64,000 nucleotides of DNA from HGM11501 sp045123995 (lineage in GTDB: Bacteria; Bacillota; Clostridia; CAKSNL01; HGM11501): assembly GCA_045123995.1 (NCBI GenBank), contig JBGVKY010000026.1, positions 186,001 to 250,000 of the forward strand, in the 5' to 3' direction. This document shows positions 25,077 through 32,654 of the stretch, one piece after another (positions within the stretch are counted from its first letter, which is position 1; the number at the start of each line of letters is the position of its first letter). The notes beneath the pieces are model-generated. The model was not told the origin of the DNA and ran no database searches. It saw only the letters and a program-made list of their open reading frames with translations. The position numbers were made by a program, and so were the translations under genes.

Positions 25077-26610
25077 AGTTATTTATAAGTGCCTCAGCAC
25101 ACCTTATGCCGTCTGCTGCGGCAGACATGATACCCCCGGCATATCCTGCACCCTCTCCTGCAGGATAAAGACCTTTTATTCCCACGGCATTTAAGCTTTC
25201 ATCTCTTAATATTCTTACAGGTGATGAGCTTCTGGTCTCAGGGGCGGTCAAAACCGCATCTCCCATAGCAAAGCCCGAAAGCTTTTTATTCACATTTAAT
25301 ATTCCGCTTTTGAGCTTTTCTGTAACCTTTACGGGCAGAATTTCATTAAGATCGTAAGGAATAACACCGGGCTCGTAAGTAGGCTTTATAATGCCAAAGC
25401 TTTTGGTTTTATTTCCGCTAAAAAAATCAGAAAGTTTCTGGCAGGGAGCCTTGTAGCTTTTTGAAATGTTAAAAGCCGCCTTTTCCAGATTTCTCTGAAA
25501 ATTCATTCCGTCAAAAAGACCGCTTCCGAAATCGATGGAATTTACATTTACCAAAAGAGCACTGTTGGCATTTTCCCCGGCTCTTTCAGAAAAACTCATG
25601 CCGTTAGTGACAATTCCGCCATCTTCTGAAGCAGATGCCACAACGAAGCCACCCGGACACATGCAAAAGCTGTAGCACTCGTCCCCGAATTTATAGTCTG
25701 CCGCACCTAAGGCTTTATGTCCCGCAAAATTTCCATACTGGATTTTATTTATATCTTCCTGAAGATGCTCAATACGGACTCCAACGGAAAATGCCTTTTG
25801 CTCCATGATGACGCCTTTTTCGGAAAGCATTAAAAAAGTATCTCTTGCACTATGTCCTATTGCTAAGATAACATTTTCTGCCTCTATTCTCTCAGGGATA
25901 TACAAAGCCCTTATTTTTCCGTCTTTAATTTCTATATCCGTTACTTTTTTAGAAAACAGATATTCTCCGCCGAGACTCTCTATCTCTTTTCTTATATTAA
26001 CCGCTATTTTTTTAAGCACGTCTGTTCCTATATGAGGTTTTGCATCAATTAAGATATTTTCATTTGCTCCGAAACGGACATATTCTTTAAGTATTTTTCT
26101 TATATAGGGCGAATGGGTTCCTGTATTAAGCTTTCCGTCCGAAAAGGTACCTGCTCCGCCTTCCCCGAACTGGACGTTCGATTCGGTGTTTAAGACTCCG
26201 CTGCTGAAAAAAGTTGTTACGTCAGCGGCTCTTTCCTCCACCTTTTTTCCCCGTTCGATAATTATGGGCTTGGCTCCCGCCTTTGCAAGGCAAAGGGCTG
26301 CAAAGGTTCCTGCAGGACCGCTTCCCACAACCACGGGACGGGTTTTCATTTCCTTTTTAAGAAGCGGAAATTCATAAGTTTTACCCTCAAAAGGTTTAGC
26401 GTTTTTTACTCTTTTTAATATCTTATCTTCATTTTCTGCTTTCAGGACAACCGAAAACACAAAATGAATATCATTCTTTTTCCTTGCATCTATGGCTTTT
26501 TTATAGATAAAATATTCCTTTGGCTCCTCGCCAATAGTTTTTTTAATATTATCAGCAAGGGATTGGAAATTATAATCCAATCCCATTTTAATTCCATCTA
26601 TTTTAATCAT
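25057..26610 (-). CDS. FAD-dependent dehydrogenase, COG2509 type
   Basis: A 517-residue flavoprotein. An N-terminal domain of about 90 residues precedes the FAD motif GSGPAGTFAALCLA near residue 97. VQFGEGGAGTFSDGKLNTG near 147 is characteristic of this uncharacterised family, and the C-terminus carries GLYPAGEGAGYAGGIMSAAADG. Members are widespread in Clostridia and may reduce an internal disulfide or quinone-like substrate, but no activity is established. Its first 8 bp overlap the end of the next flavoprotein gene; it is last in an MFS-GNAT-flavoprotein operon. Confidence 0.83.
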   Translation of the reverse strand: MIKIDGIKMGLDYNFQSLADNIKKTIGEEPKEYFIYKKAIDARKKNDIHFVFSVVLKAENEDKILKRVKNAKPFEGKTYEFPLLKKEMKTRPVVVGSGPAGTFAALCLAKAGAKPIIIERGKKVEERAADVTTFFSSGVLNTESNVQFGEGGAGTFSDGKLNTGTHSPYIRKILKEYVRFGANENILIDAKPHIGTDVLKKIAVNIRKEIESLGGEYLFSKKVTDIEIKDGKIRALYIPERIEAENVILAIGHSARDTFLMLSEKGVIMEQKAFSVGVRIEHLQEDINKIQYGNFAGHKALGAADYKFGDECYSFCMCPGGFVVASASEDGGIVTNGMSFSERAGENANSALLVNVNSIDFGSGLFDGMNFQRNLEKAAFNISKSYKAPCQKLSDFFSGNKTKSFGIIKPTYEPGVIPYDLNEILPVKVTEKLKSGILNVNKKLSGFAMGDAVLTAPETRSSSPVRILRDESLNAVGIKGLYPAGEGAGYAGGIMSAAADGIRCAEALINNYKNKTE

Positions 26611-27775
26611 AAGAATCCTCCCCTATGGCAGACAACGTCGCCAAAAGAGCGGAAGAAAACGCCCACTTAAGATTAAATCCGCCACAGTCCCCGTCAACAT
26701 CTAAAATTTCCCCTGCTGCATAAAGACCCTTATTGATCTTTGATTCCATGGTCTTTTTATTAAAATCTCTGCATAAAATTCCGCCTGCTGTTACCTGAGC
26801 ATCTTCAAAACCTTTGGTGTCCGTGATATGAAAGCTTAAATTTTTAACCAAGGAAGCAAGCTTTTTCAAATCCCTTTCGCTAAGGTCGTACGCCTTTTTA
26901 GAAAGAGGCCCCAGTTCGCACTTTTTAATAATTTCCCGTCCTATTTTTTTATTTAAAAATCCTGTAAAAAGATTTTCTAATGTAAGATAACTTATCTGTT
27001 TCCTTCTTTTCAGTATATCAAGAACTTCGTTATAAGTAAGTTCGGGTACTATATCTAAGGAAAGTTCTTTTCCTTTGGCATCTCTGGAAAGTTGAAGTAC
27101 GGGAGGTCCCGAAAGACCGTAGGCCGTAAATAAAACCTCTCCTGTTTCTTCCCTTTCCCCAAGTTTTACTGCCGCATCTGTTTTTATTCCTTCCAGAGCC
27201 TTTGTGCCCTCACATTTAAGCTGCACTATGGCAGGCTTTAAGGGGGTTAATTTATGACCTAAATCTGTCAATAGATTATAAGCTCCGCCTCCGGATAAAT
27301 TTTTTGCCGCTTTTCCTCCTGTTGCCACAATAACCTTATCAAAAAATTCTTCCCCGTTTTTTGTAACCACGAAAAAACCATTTTTACGGGGATTTATCTT
27401 TAAAACCTCCGTATCGCACTTTTCACTCATCCCCTCTGAAAGACGAAGCATATCAAGAACGCTCGATGCCTGAAGACTGTAAGGGTATATCTTTTCCCCC
27501 TCCGCTTTGGTAGGAACACCGATTTTTTCAAAAAAGGCTTTTAATTCTTGGTTTCCAAACCTTTCTAAGGCGTATGATGCAAATTCTGCATCTCCGTGAT
27601 AACGCGAAAGGCTCTCATCTTTATTCCACAGATTACATCTTCCGTTTCCTGTGGCCAAAAGCTTTTTCCCCACACGTTCTTTCTTTTCAAAAAGGGCGAA
27701 ATCATATCCTTTGCTTTTTAATACCGATGCAGAAACGAGACCTGCCGCTCCACCTCCGATAATCGCAATCTTCAT
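26603..27775 (-). CDS. BaiN/HI0933-family NAD(P)/FAD-dependent oxidoreductase
   Basis: A 390-residue flavoprotein of the HI0933 fold. FAD motif GGGAAGL is at residues 7-13, FEKKERVGKKLLATGNGRCNL near 33-53 is the family hallmark, and the C-terminus ends GGFNLKWAFSSALLA. Relatives include BaiN, proposed to act in bile-acid dehydroxylation in Clostridium scindens, but most members have no proven substrate and this context does not point to bile acids. It overlaps the following flavoprotein gene by 8 bp. Confidence 0.88.
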   Translation of the reverse strand: MKIAIIGGGAAGLVSASVLKSKGYDFALFEKKERVGKKLLATGNGRCNLWNKDESLSRYHGDAEFASYALERFGNQELKAFFEKIGVPTKAEGEKIYPYSLQASSVLDMLRLSEGMSEKCDTEVLKINPRKNGFFVVTKNGEEFFDKVIVATGGKAAKNLSGGGAYNLLTDLGHKLTPLKPAIVQLKCEGTKALEGIKTDAAVKLGEREETGEVLFTAYGLSGPPVLQLSRDAKGKELSLDIVPELTYNEVLDILKRRKQISYLTLENLFTGFLNKKIGREIIKKCELGPLSKKAYDLSERDLKKLASLVKNLSFHITDTKGFEDAQVTAGGILCRDFNKKTMESKINKGLYAAGEILDVDGDCGGFNLKWAFSSALLATLSAIGEDSYD

Positions 27776-27791
27776 TTTCCACCCCTCCTTT

Positions 27792-28310
27792 TCAATCTAT
27801 AACCTTTTCAAATAAGTAGAAATCCTCAAAACCTATACGGGGCACAAACATTCTGACTTCGCCCCTGTTTTTAAAACCCACCTTTTCATAAAGAGCTATG
27901 GCAGGCGTATTTATCTTAAATACATCAAGCTTTATTGCCTTTATTTTATTCTCTTTCGCATAAAGGCTTAATTCCTCTAAGAATTTTCTTCCAAGACCTT
28001 TCCTGAAATGATGCGGAGAAACGCCTAAAACGTGTATAATTCCAACATTTTCATCATCTCCCACTTCCCAGGAAACCTTGTCATAGTCTTCGTTGTGGCT
28101 TTTATTCATAACGCAGGCACAGAGTATTTTCCCATCTTCCTTCCAGAGGAAAAGCTCGCCGTTGTTCACCGAAGTATTCAATAGCTCGTGGGACGGATGC
28201 ACGTCTTTTTTCCACCGCAAATTTATTTCTGCTTTATTATTGGCTTCTATAACCTCATCATAAAACTTTATTATTTCGTTTTTTTCACTTTTGTCTGCAA
28301 CTTTAAACAC
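27792..28310 (-). CDS. GNAT-family N-acetyltransferase
   Basis: A 172-residue acetyltransferase. The acetyl-CoA-binding motif is HHFRKGLGRKFLEEL (R-x-x-G-x-G/A form, about residues 103-117), followed by the family segment TPAIALYEKVGFKNRGEV. The likely start is the GTG at 28310, directly after the stop codon of the MFS transporter gene, so the two are translationally close. The substrate is unknown; a small amine is typical of the fold. Confidence 0.82.
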   Translation of the reverse strand: MFKVADKSEKNEIIKFYDEVIEANNKAEINLRWKKDVHPSHELLNTSVNNGELFLWKEDGKILCACVMNKSHNEDYDKVSWEVGDDENVGIIHVLGVSPHHFRKGLGRKFLEELSLYAKENKIKAIKLDVFKINTPAIALYEKVGFKNRGEVRMFVPRIGFEDFYLFEKVID

Positions 28311-29600
28311 TTATCCAATATCTCCGTTTTTAAACTTTTTATATCTTTTTACTATAATAAAAAGAAGCAATGCAGAAATTATAACCATGGATGGCCACAT
28401 AATGGTTACTGCCGACCATCCAAACTTTTCTGCAAGCAGCGGCACTAAATAAGCTGCAAGCATAAAGCTTACGGCACTTCCTGCATTCATTATGCCTGCG
28501 GCAGTTCCGCTTTTTCCGTACTTGGTATATTCCATTGAATAATAGTTTCTGAAAAGACCTGCTCCGCTTTCAAGCATAGATGCTACACACAAAGCTGCCG
28601 CTATTAAGTAAATCGGCACCTTTCCTACCAGAAGTGTTACCGCATAAACAGGCGTTAACGCCAAATATATCAGCGCTACTGCAAACGGCTCATTTTTGAC
28701 CTTTTGGCTGATTTTCCCTGCAAAAACTGTACCTAAAATCCCCATTCCTATTAAAAGAGCACTTAAAACATTCCCCAGTGCCGGTGAAACAAATTCATAG
28801 TTTTCAACGAACATAACAGAAGTTAAGCTTGACCTGCTCTGACTTGTAATTGTAGCCAAAATAGTGGTGATAAGCATAAAAGCAAATCCTCCGGCAATAA
28901 AAACCTTCATTGTCGGAATTTTTGTAAGCTCTTTTTTAATTTCAATTTTCTTTATGCTTTCGTCTTTTTCATCCTTGTCCCACTTCATCAAGGGATTCAA
29001 ATGTCTTTCAAATATGTGAAGCCCCGCGGCAAATACCAATAGAAATACGGCTGAAGATGCGAAGTTATATTCCCAAGTGGGCATTGCCGCAGCTAAAAGA
29101 TAGGATAAAATAAGTCCTACCGAAGATGAAAAGGTTATGTAAAACATCATCTTTGACCTGTCACTTCTTACAAGCTGTGATGTTATAATTTTGAAAATTG
29201 AAGGCCAGATGCCGAACTGGATAATGCCGTTAAATATCCATGTAAAGAGCATTACGTAATAGTTCTGGTTGAAAAATATTATTATATTTGCAACAGCTCC
29301 GCCTATAAGACCGATTTTTATCATTCGTTCGGGACTGTAACGGTCAGCCGCTATACCTCCCACCACCTGAAACGGTGCATAGACTAAATAGAACATTCCC
29401 GTAATAAAACCTGTCTGTGACTTTGTCAAAATTCCTTCGTCTACAATGGATGCCAAAGCTCCATTATATGCGTTTTTTGTCATATAGACTATCGCATATA
29501 AAAGCCAGATAAACCAAAAGAAAATTCTGCTTTCTTTCTTGTTCTCAAGATGAATCTTTGTGTCTTTTTCCATATTGATGCCGCTATTTACGCTTTCCAT
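28311..29600 (-). CDS. Major facilitator superfamily transporter (OPA-like)
   Basis: A 429-residue protein with about 12 predicted membrane helices. YAIVYMTKNAYNGAL and YAPFQVVGGIAADRYSPERMIKIG match the organophosphate:phosphate antiporter-like (GlpT/UhpT) part of the MFS; the latter is the loop 2-3 motif. The cargo is not determined. AAAGGA precedes the ATG at 29600, which I prefer to an in-frame ATG 36 bp upstream. First gene of a four-gene operon (transporter, GNAT, two flavoproteins), driven by a perfect promoter at 29640-29668. Confidence 0.85.
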   Translation of the reverse strand: MESVNSGINMEKDTKIHLENKKESRIFFWFIWLLYAIVYMTKNAYNGALASIVDEGILTKSQTGFITGMFYLVYAPFQVVGGIAADRYSPERMIKIGLIGGAVANIIIFFNQNYYVMLFTWIFNGIIQFGIWPSIFKIITSQLVRSDRSKMMFYITFSSSVGLILSYLLAAAMPTWEYNFASSAVFLLVFAAGLHIFERHLNPLMKWDKDEKDESIKKIEIKKELTKIPTMKVFIAGGFAFMLITTILATITSQSRSSLTSVMFVENYEFVSPALGNVLSALLIGMGILGTVFAGKISQKVKNEPFAVALIYLALTPVYAVTLLVGKVPIYLIAAALCVASMLESGAGLFRNYYSMEYTKYGKSGTAAGIMNAGSAVSFMLAAYLVPLLAEKFGWSAVTIMWPSMVIISALLLFIIVKRYKKFKNGDIG

Positions 29601-29639
29601 TTCATCAAGTCCTTTCCTTTTTCCAAACCAACCCAAGTA

Positions 29640-29668
29640 ATTATACCTTTTAATAAATGGATTGTCAA
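29640..29668 (-). promoter_or_regulatory. Promoter of the MFS-GNAT-flavoprotein operon, perfect consensus
   Basis: On the minus strand TTGACA, 17-bp spacer, TATAAT, back to back with the alkaline phosphatase promoter. Confidence 0.8.
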
Positions 29669-29699
29669 TAATAAAACAAATATGTGACGTTTTTTGTCA

Positions 29700-29728
29700 T
29701 TGCTTTTTTATTTAGATTAATGTATAAT
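29700..29728 (+). promoter_or_regulatory. Promoter of the SLH alkaline phosphatase
   Basis: TTGCTT, 17-bp spacer, TATAAT. A short inverted repeat TGAC-N7-GTCA lies just before and into the -35 region. Confidence 0.55.
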
Positions 29729-29755
29729 AAAATCAACAATTGAGGAGGTAGTTTT

Positions 29756-32086
29756 ATGAAAAAAAGATTTTTATCAGTGATACTTGCTACATTTATTATT
29801 TTTACCCAAAGTATATTCGCAATTTCCGTTGCGGCAACGGAAAATACTCCCAAGATTAAAAATATCATATATATGATTGCAGACGGTGGCGGCTACTCTC
29901 TTTACGATCTGGCAAATGAGGTAAAAGTAGCCGGCGGGCTTGATTATGAAGGTGTTTCTCCCCACAAGACCCCCACAGACACTTCTCCCCTTGCCCTTAA
30001 GCCTTATCTCGCAGGAAGTATGGTAACTCTTATAAATCCCTATCTTATAACAGATTCTGCTGCTGCTGCGACCGCTATGTCCACAGGCTTTAAGACAGGC
30101 GGAGGAAGACTGGGCGTAGATGTAAATTCAAAGCCCAAGGCAAACTTGATTGAAGCGGCTGAATCTGTCGGAAAAGCAACAGGTCTTATCTCTACATACG
30201 AATGGCAGCATGCGACCCCTGCTGGCTTTGCAGTTCACGTTATGAGCAGAAATGACTACTACAATATTTATCAGCAGGTTGAAAACAGAGGTCTTGAGGT
30301 TGTTATGGGTTCAGGCTACGGCATGGTTTCTGAATATGCTACAATAAAGAATGCCGAAGACAGAGGCTATCTTATAGCCGAAACCGAGGCCGATTTGTCT
30401 TTCGTTTTGCCGGGCGATAAAATCTGGGGAAATTTTGTAGATACCAATTTCCCCTACGATATAAATATAAAAAAAGATCAGCCTACCTTAGCAGAAATGA
30501 CTGAGGCTGCAATTACAGCATTATCAGGTGATGAAGACGGCTTTTTCTTAATGGTTGAGGGCGGAAAGGTTGATAATGCCGCACATCTTAACAACGCGCT
30601 TGGTACAACCAGCGAATACCTCGCTTTTGATGCGGCATTCAAGGTAGCCCTTGATTTTGCCAAAGGCAGAACAGATACAGTTATCGTTTGCGCTCCCGAC
30701 CACGATACGGGTGCAATGGTGCCTCCTGAAGACATAGAAGCCGCAGTTAAAGTTATTAAAGCTGGTACTGTTCCGGGAACCAACGTTATATCCTGGGGTA
30801 CAAAAGACCACTCCGCCCAGAACGTAGGTGTGTGGATGTATGTTCCCGAAGGAGTCCCTGTAATAGAAGGTTTGAATCCAAATTTAGGCGATACTCCTGA
30901 AACAAGAACAGATTATATCATTGACAACACCGCTATTGCTCCTTGGTGCGCTTCTTTGATGGGAGTTGATTTGGCAGAGCTTACGAAAAAACTTTTCTGT
31001 GATGTAACCGATTTAGGTATATACGATACCCAAGGAAGATTTACCTTTGATTCAGAAGATAAGTACATTTATAAAAATCAGTCCGTATATTATGAAAACG
31101 GTGTAGAAAAGAGTCTTGGCTACAAGTTAGGCTTTGAAGTAGGCGGAAGATTTTACGTTCCCAGAGAAATGATAGACGGAAGTGTTGCTGACAATGTAAT
31201 TACCGAAGACATTCCTGCTGCTCCTCTTCCTCCTGCTCCCATTGTTACAAAGGTAACAGTTTCCCCTCAGAATGCAACTGTTAATAAAGGTGACACTCTT
31301 ATAATCACCGCTACTGTTGAAGGAGAAAACGATTATTCTGAAGAAGTTTTATGGTCAATAGAGGGAGATGTTTCGGAGGGCACTTATATAAAAGACGGTA
31401 ATCTTTATATAAGCTCTGAGGAAAATGCTGAAAGCTTTTACGTAATGGCAAAATCCAAAGAAAGCGGTAATATAACCGATTCCTGCTTTATAACAGTAAA
31501 AACTCCTGATCCGGAGCCAGAGTGGGAAAATCCCTTTATTGATGTAGCAAATACAGACTGGTTTTTCGAAAGCGTTAAATTTGTAAATGAAAACAGTTTA
31601 ATGAACGGACTTTCTGAAAAGGAATTTGCTCCCTATTCCAATCTTACACGAGCTATGCTGGTAACTGTTCTTTACAGACTGGAGGACGAGCCTGCAACAA
31701 ACAGAAGCATTCCTTTTGCCGATGTTGATATGGGAGCATACTACGGCAATGCTGTTTCCTGGGCAAAGCAGAACGGAATTGTAAGCGGCATTACCGAAAC
31801 AGAGTTTTCTCCCAACGAAAATCTCACCCGTGAGCAGATTGCGGCAATCATGATGAGATTTGCAAAGTACAAGGGCATAGATGTATCAGTAGGAGAAAAC
31901 ACAAACATTCTTTCCTACGATGACTTTTTTGATATTTCAGAATATGCAATTTCTTCTTTGCAGTGGGCAGCAGGTTCAGGACTCATGAAAGGCAAAACGG
32001 AATCTACTCTTAATCCTAAGGATAATGCTACCCGCGGAGAAATTGCTGCGATATTAAACCGCTTTTTGGAATCAATAGTTAAGTAA
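29756..32086 (+). CDS. Secreted alkaline phosphatase with Ig-like domain and three SLH repeats
   Basis: A 776-residue cell-surface enzyme. A signal peptide (MKKRFLSVILATF..., cleaved near residue 27) is followed by a PhoA-type phosphatase domain. Metal-binding Asp lies in MIADGGG (Asp43) and the phosphorylated Ser101 in TDSAAAATAMSTG; VEGGKVDNAAH and CAPDHDTGA supply further metal ligands. A Big-type beta-sandwich follows at about 490-585, then three S-layer-homology repeats at about 594-645, 655-707 and 717-773. The SLH units bind secondary wall polymer, so the enzyme should be anchored outside the cell and free phosphate from organic esters. GAGGAGG is 8 bp upstream. Confidence 0.93.
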   Translation: MKKRFLSVILATFIIFTQSIFAISVAATENTPKIKNIIYMIADGGGYSLYDLANEVKVAGGLDYEGVSPHKTPTDTSPLALKPYLAGSMVTLINPYLITDSAAAATAMSTGFKTGGGRLGVDVNSKPKANLIEAAESVGKATGLISTYEWQHATPAGFAVHVMSRNDYYNIYQQVENRGLEVVMGSGYGMVSEYATIKNAEDRGYLIAETEADLSFVLPGDKIWGNFVDTNFPYDINIKKDQPTLAEMTEAAITALSGDEDGFFLMVEGGKVDNAAHLNNALGTTSEYLAFDAAFKVALDFAKGRTDTVIVCAPDHDTGAMVPPEDIEAAVKVIKAGTVPGTNVISWGTKDHSAQNVGVWMYVPEGVPVIEGLNPNLGDTPETRTDYIIDNTAIAPWCASLMGVDLAELTKKLFCDVTDLGIYDTQGRFTFDSEDKYIYKNQSVYYENGVEKSLGYKLGFEVGGRFYVPREMIDGSVADNVITEDIPAAPLPPAPIVTKVTVSPQNATVNKGDTLIITATVEGENDYSEEVLWSIEGDVSEGTYIKDGNLYISSEENAESFYVMAKSKESGNITDSCFITVKTPDPEPEWENPFIDVANTDWFFESVKFVNENSLMNGLSEKEFAPYSNLTRAMLVTVLYRLEDEPATNRSIPFADVDMGAYYGNAVSWAKQNGIVSGITETEFSPNENLTREQIAAIMMRFAKYKGIDVSVGENTNILSYDDFFDISEYAISSLQWAAGSGLMKGKTESTLNPKDNATRGEIAAILNRFLESIVK

Positions 32087-32087
32087 G

Positions 32088-32116
32088 AAAAAGACACCCT
32101 ACGGGGTGTCTTTTTT
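32088..32116 (+). terminator. Terminator of the SLH alkaline phosphatase
   Basis: AAAAAGACACCC, loop TACG, GGGTGTCTTTTTT. Confidence 0.9.
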
Positions 32117-32120
32117 GTAT

Positions 32121-32237
32121 CGCTCGTCGGTCTCATAACCAGCCAACTTTACAGGTACAACGAAAAAACCATCCCTTTCGGGATGGTTTTATTCTGGTTG
32201 CGGAGATGGGATTTGAACCACATGACCTTCGGGTTAT
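32121..32237. repeat. 117-bp direct repeat, copy 1
   Basis: Identical base for base to 32370-32486 (offset 249 bp). It contains, on the minus strand, the tRNA 3' half with CCA, the tRNA terminator, and a 19-bp tRNA-like fragment in inverted orientation (32122-32140). The copy ends exactly within the anticodon; beyond it the sequence is unrelated to the tRNA. Confidence 0.95.
32195..32237 (-). pseudogene. Truncated initiator tRNA (3' half only)
   Basis: Forty-three bases identical to the 3' half of the intact tRNA at 32444-32521, from the second anticodon base to CCA. The 5' half is missing: the sequence upstream on this strand (32238 onward) bears no D-arm or acceptor strand. It is not a functional tRNA gene. 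Confidence 0.85.
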
Positions 32238-32322
32238 CGCTACGCGCCGGTCCCTGTCGCATCTCTTTTTCTTCGCCTCGATATACTCGGCTCGAAAAAT
32301 CGTGCTTTGAGGGACACCGTTT

Positions 32323-32349
32323 GAAAAAACGATTATCAATCGTTTTTTC
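32323..32349. repeat. Perfect 12-bp inverted repeat, terminator-like
   Basis: GAAAAAACGATT, loop ATC, AATCGTTTTTTC. It lies in the 132-bp segment between the two 117-bp repeats and could terminate transcription on either strand. Confidence 0.7.
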
Positions 32350-32369
32350 TTCACTAACCCAACGAGCAA

Positions 32370-32521
<152 letters not shown>

Positions 32522-32527
32522 ATATCT

Positions 32528-32548
32528 GAGTCGTATCACTTACGACTC
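32528..32548 (-). other. Hairpin in the tRNA 5' leader
   Basis: GAGTCGTA and TACGACTC form a perfect 8-bp stem 6 bp before the tRNA 5' end. It may help guide RNase P processing of the precursor. Confidence 0.5.
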
Positions 32549-32552
32549 ATTT

Positions 32553-32581
32553 AGTATAGCACAAAAAATACCATTTGTAAA
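32553..32581 (-). promoter_or_regulatory. Promoter of the initiator tRNA
   Basis: On the minus strand TTTACA, 17-bp spacer, TATACT. Confidence 0.75.
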
Positions 32582-32619
32582 GTCTTTTTTGAAAAAAGTT
32601 TAAATTTATTTTACGACAA

Positions 32620-32646
32620 AAAAATCCCGCCAACGGCGGGATTTTT
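32620..32646 (-). terminator. Terminator of pckG
   Basis: On the minus strand AAAAATCCCGCC, loop GTT, GGCGGGATTTTT, then more T. Confidence 0.9.
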
Positions 32647-32654
32647 AACTTTAA

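Noticed and set aside
26603..27775. Bile-acid 7-dehydroxylation gene baiN
   Set aside because: Only family-level similarity; no other bai genes are present, so a bile-acid role is not supported.
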